DNA of 9,727 nucleotides from Bacteroides_E sp964583185 (GTDB lineage Bacteria; Bacteroidota; Bacteroidia; Bacteroidales; Bacteroidaceae): contig CAZOVL010000097.1 of the NCBI GenBank assembly GCA_964583185.1, positions 1 through 9,727 on the forward strand, written 5' to 3'. A model generated the notes under the pieces. It was not told the DNA's origin and did not search any database. It worked only from the letters and a program-made list of their open reading frames with translations. Positions 1-6,723 of the stretch are shown here, piece after piece; the first letter of the stretch is position 1; the number at the start of each line of letters is the position of its first letter. The translations under genes and the position numbers were made by a program.

Positions 1-249
1 ACTTAAATATTGTTTTCATATAGTATGGTAATGTTTCTATTAAGATATGAAAAATATTTAATATCTGTTTTCTTCTATTAAGGTAATTTTTTTAAAATAA
101 AGAAATCTCAATAACAACTGAATGGTTTTTTGTGTAATAAAGAACATTTTGATATGTTTTTTGATGTATTCTTGTCCAATTAGAAAGTCTTAACTCTTTA
201 TATGCAGCTTATTTGTATAATAAAATAAGGATAGTTGTTTAAAATTGTT

Positions 250-257
250 TTACTTTG
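250..257 (+). promoter_or_regulatory. possible -7 box of the lyase gene
   Basis: TTACTTTG differs at one base from the Bacteroidota -7 consensus TAnnTTTG. Transcription would begin near 264, leaving a leader of about 34 nt before the ATG at 298 and excluding an upstream TTG start at 235. No convincing -33 TTTG lies at the usual distance, so this is weak. The rest of 1-297 is very AT-rich, and I see no gene in it. Confidence 0.3.
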
Positions 258-297
258 CAAGAAACAAACAAATAACAATTTAATTCAGACTAATTTC

Positions 298-1758
298 ATG
301 GGAGAACGCACAGGTCACATAAAGTTCTATAGTGGAGAACAAATTCCTTTAGAATTACATAAAGCACGTATAGTACAAAAACTTCATTTGGTATCTATTG
401 AAAGAAGATTACAAGCTCTGAAAGATGGAGGTTTTAATACTTTTAAATTAGATACTAAAGACGTATTCTTAGATATGCTAACTGATAGTGGAACCAATGC
501 TATGAGTGATAACCAGCTAGGAGCAATGATGATTGCAGATGACGCTTATGCTGGTTCTCAAAGCTTTGTGAGATATCAAAAAGCAGTTAAAGATGTATTG
601 GGAAAAGATTATTTACTTCCTGTACACCAAGGTAGAGCGGCAGAAAACATCATTTCACACACCTATGTAAAAAAGGGTAGTGTTGTTCCTATGAACTACC
701 ACTTTACTACTGCAATGGCTCATATTACTCAATATGGAGGAACCATTGAAGAGTTATTATACGATCAAGCTTATGAAATCAGTGGAAAGCATCCTTTCAA
801 AGGAAATATGAACTTGGAAAAGCTTGTGGAATGTATAGAGAAAAATGGAAAAGAAAATATTCCTTACATCCGTATGGAAGCGTCAACCAACTTAATTGGT
901 GGACAGCCTTTTTCCATTGAAAATTTAAGGGGTGTTCGTAAAATAGCCGATCAATACGGAATTCGATTGGTTTTGGATGCTAGTTTATTAGGAGAAAATG
1001 CGTGGTTGGTGAAACAACGTGAAGCTGAGTTTGCTAAAAGCTCTATGAAGGAGATTATTCAAACCATCACCGGATTGGCTGATATTGTTTACTTCTCTGC
1101 TCGTAAACTAAGTTCTGCAAAAGGAGGAGGTATCTGCACCAATGATAGAAGTGTTTTCAAAGAGATGGAGCCATTGATTCCATTATATGAAGGATTCTTG
1201 ACCTATGGAGGTATTTCTGTTCGTGAAGTGGAAGCAATTGCTGTGGGACTTTATGAAACTTTAGATGAAGATATGATTCGTCAAAGCCCGGAATTCATTG
1301 AATATTTAGTAAACTCTTTAGAAAATAGAGGTATTCCGGTGGTTACACCTGCGGGAGTATTGGGTTGCCATATTGATGCAATGCGTGTATGCTCTCACAT
1401 TCCTCAAACGGAATATCCTGCCGGTGCATTAGCCGCTGCATTCTATTTGATTTCGGGAATACGTGGTATGGAGCGTGGTTCGGTTTCTAATCAACGAGAT
1501 GCGGAAGGTAATGAAACGTATGCCGATATGGAATTGTTACGTTTAGCTATTCCTCGTAGAGTATTTACTCTTTCTCAGATTAAATACGTTGAAGATCGTA
1601 TGGCATGGCTATATGATAACAGACATCTTATTGGTGGACTTCGCTTCACTTATGAGCCTCACGTTTTACGTTTCTTTATGGGTGAATTAGCTCCTGTTAG
1701 CGATTGGCCGGAAAAATTAATAGCTAAGTTCAAAGAAGATTTTGGCGATAGCTTATAA
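298..1758 (+). CDS. PLP-dependent beta-eliminating lyase, tryptophanase / tyrosine phenol-lyase family
   Basis: This family splits aromatic amino acids by beta-elimination: tryptophan to indole, or tyrosine to phenol, plus pyruvate and ammonia, in the cytosol. From the ATG at 298 the protein has 486 residues; enzymes of the family usually have about 455-475. Visible family motifs are LTDSGTNAMSD (about 61-71), DAYAG with Tyr84, HQGRAAEN (110-117), Asn198 before GGQP, Asp227 for the pyridine nitrogen, and Lys270 in SARK, aligning with the PLP lysine. FTT (136-138) and Arg393 in MERG resemble tyrosine phenol-lyase more than tryptophanase, which has EIGS there. Oddities: Leu230 replaces the usual PLP-contact Arg, Arg269 replaces the Lys before the PLP lysine, and the C-terminus is about 18 residues longer than in the Citrobacter enzyme. 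The frame is open back to a TTG at 235, but those 21 residues do not resemble the family. No aromatic permease lies nearby. Family membership is firm; substrate is not, and databases may call it tryptophanase. Confidence 0.9.
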   Translation: MGERTGHIKFYSGEQIPLELHKARIVQKLHLVSIERRLQALKDGGFNTFKLDTKDVFLDMLTDSGTNAMSDNQLGAMMIADDAYAGSQSFVRYQKAVKDVLGKDYLLPVHQGRAAENIISHTYVKKGSVVPMNYHFTTAMAHITQYGGTIEELLYDQAYEISGKHPFKGNMNLEKLVECIEKNGKENIPYIRMEASTNLIGGQPFSIENLRGVRKIADQYGIRLVLDASLLGENAWLVKQREAEFAKSSMKEIIQTITGLADIVYFSARKLSSAKGGGICTNDRSVFKEMEPLIPLYEGFLTYGGISVREVEAIAVGLYETLDEDMIRQSPEFIEYLVNSLENRGIPVVTPAGVLGCHIDAMRVCSHIPQTEYPAGALAAAFYLISGIRGMERGSVSNQRDAEGNETYADMELLRLAIPRRVFTLSQIKYVEDRMAWLYDNRHLIGGLRFTYEPHVLRFFMGELAPVSDWPEKLIAKFKEDFGDSL

Positions 1759-1783
1759 ATAGTATTACTCAATCATTGAGGGT

Positions 1784-1817
1784 AAAAGGTCAGGTAGTAT
1801 TTTCTATCTGACCTTTT
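1784..1817 (+). terminator. rho-independent terminator of the lyase gene
   Basis: A 14-bp stem, AAAAGGTCAGGTAG against CTATCTGACCTTTT, with one G-U pair and a 6-nt loop, lies 26 bp after the lyase stop. The T-run closes the descending arm. The A-run on the other side would let it work in both directions. Confidence 0.85.
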
Positions 1818-2222
1818 ATGTTTAGTGAAATAATAGTAGAAATCTTCTGATGAAGTGAAAGATGTTAGTACTGCTTATTTTAAACTATTTCCAAGCACAT
1901 TAAGCTAAAAGGGGACAAACTTGCTTTGCTCAAACAGTGTTCCGTTTCCTAACGCTTTCAGTACCTCCGTCTATACGCTAAAACAAAATCTACAAATTTT
2001 ATTTAAATTAGTAGAGTTAGCACTTTTTTATTGAGCTATTTCTGTCTGTTTTTTCGATAGAAAAAGTTTTTCATCTTTCTTTTTTAGAAAAATAAAAACT
2101 CATTGTTACATTTTTAGTCTTTGATTTTTAAGTTATCTAAAGCGTTATATATTGAAATTTAATCTTTTATGATGACGCTTTATGGAAATCTGATCGTTCA
2201 CAAAGTTCAGAAACTAATACAA
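1818..2222. other. intergenic region without a recognisable gene
   Basis: About 400 bp between the lyase terminator and the minus-strand remnant. It is AT-rich and broken by stops in every frame. The one distinctive part is a GC-richer stretch at about 1909-1980, which looks unlike its surroundings and may be a dispersed intergenic repeat. I recognise no RNA gene, and no promoter that would serve a gene in the window. Confidence 0.5.
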
Positions 2223-2327
2223 TTAGTTGAGTGGTACAACGTGTTTACCATTGGGTTGAATAACACCTGAACTTTCAATCGTTGCATATACGTTATCAAT
2301 AGTAGTAGTAACAACGTGCTTTAAAAA
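2223..2327 (-). pseudogene. C-terminal-looking coding remnant after the lipoprotein stop
   Basis: Directly after the TGA of the 99-residue lipoprotein, the same minus-strand frame stays open for 34 codons to a TAA at 2223-2225. It reads as plausible protein, containing TTTIDNVYATIESSG and then QPNGKHVVPLN. It has no ATG of its own. It is either the tail of a longer lipoprotein cut by a nonsense change, or the displaced 3' end of an unrelated gene. I do not recognise the family, and with one chance in three of sharing the frame by accident, the frame match alone proves little. Confidence 0.35.
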
Positions 2328-2627
2328 TCAGAGATTTTCTTCAGGATTTCTAATTTCTTCGTGAAATTCAATCAACTTGCCATTGATGAAATATAAAAGG
2401 TATGAAATTCGATTAGGAGAAATGTAACGTAAAACCTCTAAGTTACCATCTTGTGTCTTTGAAGCCATCATTACTTGATAGTTTTTACCCACCACTTTAA
2501 AAGCTTGTTCTTGCGTCATATCAATCTTTAGTTTTTTTACTTTATTCTCTAGTCCTACAGTACCAATGACAGAGGCACAGGAAAAGAAAAGCAGAGTAGA
2601 AAAAAGCAGTGTCAATAAATGTTTCAT
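2328..2627 (-). CDS. small BamE/SmpA-like lipoprotein
   Basis: A 99-residue protein with a lipoprotein signal: Lys2, a hydrophobic stretch at 4-15 and the lipobox FFSC with Cys17 as the lipidated residue, so an envelope lipoprotein is expected. The mature part contains IDMTQEQAFKVVGKNYQ (35-51) followed by a beta-rich region with YLLYFINGKLIEF (76-88). This order matches the small BamE/SmpA fold: a helix-turn 'MT.eq....vG', then strands ending in 'y.f.ngkL'. Similarity is at fold level only, and a role in outer-membrane protein assembly should not be assumed. It lies 248 bp downstream of the transporter on the same strand, behind that gene's terminator, so it is probably transcribed alone. 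See 2223-2327 for an in-frame continuation past its stop codon. Confidence 0.75.
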   Translation of the reverse strand: MKHLLTLLFSTLLFFSCASVIGTVGLENKVKKLKIDMTQEQAFKVVGKNYQVMMASKTQDGNLEVLRYISPNRISYLLYFINGKLIEFHEEIRNPEENL

Positions 2628-2647
2628 AACTTGAGATTATTGTTATT

Positions 2648-2655
2648 CAAAGAAA
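2648..2655 (-). promoter_or_regulatory. possible -7 box of the lipoprotein gene
   Basis: On the minus strand TTTCTTTG matches TAnnTTTG except at the second base. It lies 20 bp before the ATG at 2627, giving a very short leader. No clear -33 box was found. Confidence 0.25.
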
Positions 2656-2706
2656 AGATTATTTATTGAAAGTAAAAAGAATTTAGTCCTAATAATAAGT
2701 GATTTC

Positions 2707-2794
2707 GTCGGTCTAGGACTGAACACCCTTCGGTCCTAGACCGACACCCCTTCAGTCCTAGACCGATGAACCTTCGGTCTTAGCCCCTCTTCCA
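2707..2794. repeat. four tandem 22-bp palindromic repeat units
   Basis: Units begin at 2707, 2729, 2751 and 2773, exactly 22 bp apart. The shared core is TCGGTCCTAGACCGA, itself an inverted repeat (TCGGTC, CTA, GACCGA), so each unit can form a small hairpin. The first unit carries the core as the reverse complement of the second and third: 2708-2723 pairs perfectly with 2751-2766, and 2707-2723 pairs with 2729-2745 through a 5-nt loop with one G-U pair. The fourth unit is degenerate after TTCGGTCTTAG. The array is far more GC-rich than its surroundings and lies between the transporter terminator and the lipoprotein gene. Confidence 0.85.
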
Positions 2795-2819
2795 CGCTCT
2801 GTGAGTGGGGGGTAAAAGA

Positions 2820-2849
2820 AACCCTGTTCTTTTAATTAAAAACAGGGTT
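2820..2849 (-). terminator. terminator of the transporter gene
   Basis: AACCCTGTT (2820-2828) pairs with AACAGGGTT (2841-2849), extended inward by A/T pairs. It begins 27 bp after the transporter stop. On the minus strand it is followed by TTTCTTTTA, a moderate T-run. A further C/G-rich imperfect hairpin (about 2785-2812) follows, so this end of the transcript is heavily structured. Confidence 0.7.
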
Positions 2850-2875
2850 ATTATTAGTTGTTTTGTGTTTTTTTA

Positions 2876-4729
2876 TTAAAATGGGAAGAGTTTAGGAAGG
2901 ACAAATATCATTACGATTCCGATGATGATTTGCAATGGTAATCCCACTTTCACATAATCCATAAATGAATATCCTCCGGGTTTCATTACAATGGCATTGG
3001 GAGGTGTGGAGAAAGGCGAAGCAAAACACATAGATGCAGCTACTGCTACTGCTAGTAAGAAAGGAGTAGGGTCTCCGTTAATACCTGCTGCTGCTTGTAC
3101 GGCAATGGGCGCAAATAAAACAGCGGTTGCCGTATTACTCACAAAGAATGTAACGATTGAAGTTGCCACATAAAGTCCTGCCATTAAAGCATAAGGACCA
3201 AACCCTCCAAACGTGTTAATCAAGCTTCCCGAAATCAATTGGTCAATACCGGTCTTTTCAAATGCTGTAGCCATAGGTAACATAGCACCAATTAAGACAA
3301 TACTTTCCCAATTAATACTTTTATAAGCTTCGTCTGCACTACGCAAACAACCCGTCAGAACCATCATAATTGCGGCAATTAAAATGGCAATTACTGAAGG
3401 GATAACATTGAATACCATTGCAAGAACCATTAGAATCATAATGATAGCTGCAATAGGAGCTTTGCGGTTAAGAATCACTTTACTTGCTTCTTCTAGCGGC
3501 TGACCAACTACAATGAAGTCGTCTAACTGATTGGACAGGATACGAATATCTTCCCACGTTCCATAAACCAATAAAGCATCTCCCTGATGAAGCGCTTCAT
3601 TGGAGAAATTGGTCATTCTGTATTCTCTGAAACGCTTAAATCCCAATACACTCACATTGTATTGATTTCTGAAATTACTTTCAGCTAACGTTTTTCCTAT
3701 AATTTGTGAATTTGGAGCAATATAAATCTCTGCAATACCCAGGTTTTCAAAATCTATGATTTCAGATTCTTTCCTCTCAATAAGGTTTAGCTTATTCTCT
3801 TGGGTGAATTTTTGAATATTCTCCTCTTTTCCGTGACAGAATAAAATCATATCCTTTTGAATGATTGTAGTAGGTCCGGCCATTTCTTCTACTCTTTTCT
3901 TGCGTTGAAAAGTAGATTTTCCGTTCCGAGCTAATGTTTTGCTAATGGTGAGTTCATACGTATCCGTTAGTTTAAGTTCTGCCAGCGATTTACCAATCAA
4001 CGGTGAATCAGCGGTAACTTCAATCTGATAGGATTTATTAAGTAGATTATACTCTTTAGCTAAATCTTCCAAAGATTTTCCATCGTTTAATTTCTTTTCG
4101 TCCTTAGATTTGTTTTTTACCAAGAGGTTACTGGTGAAAAAGAGGTAAATTAAACCTATGAATAAAACAATGACACCAATGGGAGCAAAGTCAAAGAAAC
4201 CAAGAGGGGTAAAGTTGTTGTTTTGCAGATACTCTTGCACCACTAAGTTAGGAGGTGTACTAATTAAGGTAAAGTAACCCAAACTACTGGCAAAGGCTAG
4301 GGGCATTAAGTATCTTTTGGGGCTCACTCCTGATGATTGAGCCAAACTAATAACGATGGGCATCATTACGGCTACTGTTCCTGTGTTACTAACAAAAGCA
4401 CCTGTGAATCCGGTAACCAATATAATAAGGATGAATAAAAGCGATTGTCTGCCTTGAGCTAACCGGAGAATACGACTGCTGATGATTTTTGCTAAACCTG
4501 TTCTGAAAATACCAGCTCCCACAACAAATAATCCCAACATCATAATAACGACCGGACTGGAAAACCCTAATAATGCTTCGTTTGCAGTAATAATATCACA
4601 AAGAACTAAAGCAATTAAAGAACACAAAGCAATGATGTCAGTGCGAATTTTCCCATGAATAAAGAAAACCATGGTTAAGAATAAAATAAAAAAGGTGATA
4701 TTCATGGGGGTAAAAAGTTCTGCAGTCAT
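2876..4729 (-). CDS. SLC13/DASS-family anion transporter with two RCK_C (TrkA-C) domains
   Basis: A 617-residue inner-membrane protein. Membrane segments occupy about 10-200, a cytoplasmic insert about 205-410, and more membrane segments about 424-615. The two halves carry matching signatures: SNTGT (114-118) with STPPN (157-161), and SNTAT (531-535) with STPPN (574-578). Such paired SNT and TPP motifs form the sodium and anion sites in divalent-anion/sodium symporters. The insert contains two repeated regulatory domains, about 232-316 and 322-406, each with a 'pLIGKsLaE' or 'qIIGKTLAE' signature and a terminal 'GD.ll..G' or 'kDMiLFchG' strand, as in RCK_C/TrkA-C domains. Family members with this layout carry sulfate, dicarboxylates or other anions; the substrate cannot be read here. 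The ATG at 4729 follows a good promoter by about 50 bp. Another ATG at codon 9 (4705) is possible. It appears monocistronic. Confidence 0.9.
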   Translation of the reverse strand: MTAELFTPMNITFFILFLTMVFFIHGKIRTDIIALCSLIALVLCDIITANEALLGFSSPVVIMMLGLFVVGAGIFRTGLAKIISSRILRLAQGRQSLLFILIILVTGFTGAFVSNTGTVAVMMPIVISLAQSSGVSPKRYLMPLAFASSLGYFTLISTPPNLVVQEYLQNNNFTPLGFFDFAPIGVIVLFIGLIYLFFTSNLLVKNKSKDEKKLNDGKSLEDLAKEYNLLNKSYQIEVTADSPLIGKSLAELKLTDTYELTISKTLARNGKSTFQRKKRVEEMAGPTTIIQKDMILFCHGKEENIQKFTQENKLNLIERKESEIIDFENLGIAEIYIAPNSQIIGKTLAESNFRNQYNVSVLGFKRFREYRMTNFSNEALHQGDALLVYGTWEDIRILSNQLDDFIVVGQPLEEASKVILNRKAPIAAIIMILMVLAMVFNVIPSVIAILIAAIMMVLTGCLRSADEAYKSINWESIVLIGAMLPMATAFEKTGIDQLISGSLINTFGGFGPYALMAGLYVATSIVTFFVSNTATAVLFAPIAVQAAAGINGDPTPFLLAVAVAASMCFASPFSTPPNAIVMKPGGYSFMDYVKVGLPLQIIIGIVMIFVLPKLFPF

Positions 4730-4778
4730 AAGAAAAGTTTTATTTTATGCCCATTGAGGAAGCTGTTAATACTGGTTG

Positions 4779-4786
4779 CAAAGATA
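4779..4786 (-). promoter_or_regulatory. -7 promoter box of the transporter gene
   Basis: The minus strand reads TATCTTTG, a full match to the Bacteroidota -7 consensus TAnnTTTG. Transcription would start near 4772, giving a leader of about 43 nt. The -33 region is only A/T-rich. Confidence 0.6.
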
Positions 4787-4804
4787 CTACAACTTATTGC
4801 TTAT

Positions 4805-4860
4805 AAATAGAAACCTAATATGAAAAAGAGCAAGCAATTTGCTATTCTAGGTTAAATAAA
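4805..4860. repeat. diverged copy of the rmuC downstream flank, copy 1
   Basis: Shares an ordered set of matches with 6574-6631: AAATA.GAAAC, then TATGAAAAAGAG, then exactly 16 unmatched bases, then CTAG followed by TTAAATAAA. Both copies lie downstream of an rmuC 3' end and in the same orientation. The offset is 1771 bp against 1748 bp for the coding repeat, so a 23-bp indel is needed in the flank. Confidence 0.45.
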
Positions 4861-4981
4861 ATAAAAAATTAGACGTGACTTATATTTCTGCACTTTTTTT
4901 ACAAAAATCACCTTTATTCCTCTCTTTAATACATGTCTATTAAAAGACTGGAATATCAGTAGAAGAATTTCATATTAAAGA

Positions 4982-5181
4982 TTATTCTTCATCTAAAGGT
5001 AATATTTTTTGACTCTCTTCTTGAGGTAGTTGTTCCACTTCTCGCAAGGTACGTTTGATGGCTCGGGTGCGTGTTCCAATAACCTCTTCCAGTTGGTTCC
5101 CTGCTACCTGAAGGTTACGTTGTATTTTGGTAAGTAAGTCTCCAAATTTATTGAACTCTGTTTTTACTGCACCTAGCACAC
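4982..5181 (-). pseudogene. duplicated 3' end of rmuC
   Basis: This fragment encodes the last 64 or so residues of RmuC, starting in VLGAVKTEFNKFG and ending LPLDEE before a TAA stop. It aligns without gaps to 6733-6929 (offset 1748) over 197 bp, with mismatches only at 5002, 5009 and 5027. All three are synonymous (Gln CAA/CAG, Leu TTA/CTA, Leu CTA/CTG). It stops two residues earlier than the intact gene, which ends LPLDEEEI. Similarity ends abruptly at 5181, inside the coding sequence. The in-frame ATG at 5179 arises from the junction context and the piece lacks the catalytic core, so I treat it as a non-functional gene end rather than a small gene. Confidence 0.92.
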
Positions 5182-5216
5182 GTTTGTTTATATGAGGCTG
5201 ATTTAAGACATTAGAT

Positions 5217-5267
5217 ATAGATGATAGAAATTATACGACTATTATCTATCAAGAACGAAACTCGTTC
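5217..5267. other. two adjacent hairpins just inside the rmuC repeat junction
   Basis: ATAGATGATAG (5217-5227) pairs with CTATTATCTAT (5239-5249) with one G-U pair. GAACGA (5253-5258) pairs with TCGTTC (5262-5267) across a 3-nt loop. They begin 36 bp after the coding repeat ends. No T-run follows on the plus strand, so they are not clear terminators. The remaining DNA from 5182 to 5376 shows no gene. Confidence 0.45.
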
Positions 5268-5376
5268 AAAAATAACTCGCATTTTAAAAATCACAAAAAT
5301 CAGAGTTTTACTACCTCTATTTCATAGCATATTGGACAATTGTACTTATTTCTAGATATCTTGTACATTATTGTAC

Positions 5377-5405
5377 TTGCTAATTTTAGAATTAGTTTAT
5401 ATTTC
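5377..5405 (+). promoter_or_regulatory. candidate promoter of the decayed gene and its neighbour
   Basis: TTG (5377-5379), 18 bp, then TATATTTC (5398-5405), one base from TAnnTTTG. The predicted start near 5412 lies about 45 bp before the ATG of the decayed gene at 5457. Confidence 0.4.
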
Positions 5406-5456
5406 GATAAAATACTGTGAGCTTGTTAATTATAACTATACAAAAACCTTATCATA

Positions 5457-5856
5457 ATGCTTAAAAAAACAGCACGAATAAATATCCATATAATCTGTTA
5501 ATTCATTCTAATTGTAAGCCTGTTACTATTAGCATTTATAATCTAGATTCAGATTGGTTGGTATAAAGATTGGGGACATAATCCCTATGATAATGCAAAA
5601 TATGCAGGGACAGTGGGAAGTCCTATATTCGAGAATTTGTCTAAAAAGGAAAAAAAGATTTGGATACTTTCTTTCAAAATAATGGTATCTTATAATAACA
5701 TTTAAATTATAAATTAGAGTCTCGCTAAATAAGAAATACGCAAACCTATAGACAAAGAACAGAAAAAGGAATACTTATTTGTTAAGTAATCAATATTTAG
5801 GTAGCTATGTTACATACCATAATATGGATGGTGAATTTGTAAATGGGTGGAATTAG
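5457..5856 (+). pseudogene. decayed gene for a small membrane-anchored protein of unknown family
   Basis: Coding traces can be followed through three frames. From the ATG at 5457 the frame gives a basic N-terminus, an in-frame TAA (5499-5501), a hydrophobic membrane segment FILIVSLLLLAFII, a TAG (5544-5546), then protein-like WYKDWGHNPYDNAKYAGTVG and SPIFENLSKKEKK to about 5657. At an A-rich tract (5642-5656) sense moves to another frame (DLDTFFQNNGIL), which soon meets two stops. A last stretch in the third frame, NTYLLSNQYLGSYVTYHNMD and EFVNGWN, ends at TAG 5854-5856. Two nonsense changes plus at least two frameshifts in an otherwise coherent product indicate a genuine gene now broken. I do not recognise the family. 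The stop lies 30 bp before the next gene, so the two were probably co-transcribed. Confidence 0.6.
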
Positions 5857-5886
5857 AAATAGCAAATCAACATTATCACAAATAAA

Positions 5887-6348
5887 ATGACAATTATGAA
5901 GATCAAATTATTAATAATTAGTGCTTTTATCCCTATTTTGATTTGGGGACAGAATTCGAATTCGCCCCAATTTATATCAACAACATACCAATATGATTAT
6001 GATAAAGGAGTTTTGAGTCTTATTATAAAAAAGTCTTCAAATAGTGATGTATATATTCAAAATGAAAACGAAAGAAATCCGGAGGGAAGTGCCATTGTTG
6101 TTGAATTTTTAGATGTTAATGACAAAGTAATATATAATGGCAGATGGTCACTAGGACCCAAATCTTATGTAATAATTCCAAGTGATAAATTATCCCACAA
6201 GGTAGATTATGCTATTGATAAGATAAATACCAATCAAAGGGTAACTAAAAAGATTATCTTAGATGTAGATATAAAATATACAGTCATAACAGGAGATTCT
6301 AGAGAATTTTATTTTTATAAAGAAACTAAAGAAATTCCGGTCAATTAG
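5887..6348 (+). CDS. secreted or periplasmic protein of unknown function
   Basis: A 153-residue protein not recognised as any family. Residues 1-21 form a signal peptide: Lys5 and Lys7, then a hydrophobic core LLIISAFIPILIW and a likely cleavage before Gln22. No cysteine follows, so it is not a lipoprotein. The mature part alternates hydrophobic and polar residues (GVLSLIIKKS, AIVVEFLDVNDKVIYNG, KKIILDVDIKYTVI), suggesting an all-beta, Ig-like fold. A start at the second ATG (5896) is possible, but the A-rich AAATAAA before 5887 favours the first. It follows the decayed gene on the same strand, is closed by a terminator, and sits between two copies of the rmuC 3' end, opposite in strand to rmuC. 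Its codons are very A/T-rich. It is the only intact gene of the interrupted segment, so it may be imported cargo. Confidence 0.7.
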   Translation: MTIMKIKLLIISAFIPILIWGQNSNSPQFISTTYQYDYDKGVLSLIIKKSSNSDVYIQNENERNPEGSAIVVEFLDVNDKVIYNGRWSLGPKSYVIIPSDKLSHKVDYAIDKINTNQRVTKKIILDVDIKYTVITGDSREFYFYKETKEIPVN

Positions 6349-6430
6349 CTATTTTAGCATATACTGTAGATTGAGCTTCGATTGGGAATTTGATTTATAC
6401 CTAATCTGATCCTATTTTAGATATTATATT

Positions 6431-6465
6431 AAGGCTATTCTATTTTTAATAAATAGAATAGCCTT
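6431..6465 (+). terminator. terminator of the secreted-protein gene
   Basis: A perfect 15-bp inverted repeat, AAGGCTATTCTATTT against AAATAGAATAGCCTT, with a 5-nt loop, 82 bp after the stop at 6348. The A and T ends of the arms would permit use in both directions, so it may also stop transcripts leaving rmuC on the minus strand. Confidence 0.75.
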
Positions 6466-6723
6466 TCAGTTACTCGATATAATAAGATATCACTGTTGTT
6501 AAAAAATCAAAGTCTTCTCTATTTTTAGTTCTTTTATGATTCTTTCAAATAACGATTGGTTGGCTGATTAATTAAATACAGAAACACTTTATGAAAAAGA
6601 GGGGATTATGAGTGGCTCTAGATTAAATAAAGGAATAGAATCACTCTTTTAAGATTTCTTAGAGCTTTTTTCTCTAAGGTTTTGGCTGTTAAGGAGTGAA
6701 GTGGGTGTCTGTACGTTGCTTTT
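6466..6723. other. intergenic region downstream of rmuC
   Basis: No gene is visible. It contains the diverged flank repeat at 6574-6631 and a weak 7-bp hairpin, CTTAGAG against CTCTAAG (6658-6678), without a T-run. That hairpin lies 46 bp after the rmuC stop and is at best a poor terminator. Confidence 0.5.
6574..6631. repeat. diverged copy of the rmuC downstream flank, copy 2
   Basis: Partner of 4805-4860. TATGAAAAAGAG, a 16-bp gap and CTAG followed by TTAAATAAA occur with identical spacing in both. It lies 93 bp beyond the stop of the intact rmuC. Confidence 0.45.

Noticed and set aside
235..297. Upstream TTG start for the lyase
   Set aside because: The 21 added residues do not resemble the family, and a near-consensus -7 box lies inside this stretch.
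2707..2794. CRISPR array or replication iterons
   Set aside because: The units are directly abutting with no unique spacers, and there are no cas or replication genes in the window.
2991..3173. 60-codon plus-strand open frame
   Set aside because: It lies wholly inside the transporter on the opposite strand and mirrors its membrane-segment codons.
4982..5179. Independent 65-residue gene
   Set aside because: It is a copy of the rmuC C-terminus without the catalytic core, and its ATG arises from the GTG/CAC junction context rather than from a real gene start.
6658..6678. Rho-independent terminator of rmuC
   Set aside because: Only 7 bp of stem with no following T-run on the minus strand; the hairpin at 6431-6465 is a better candidate.
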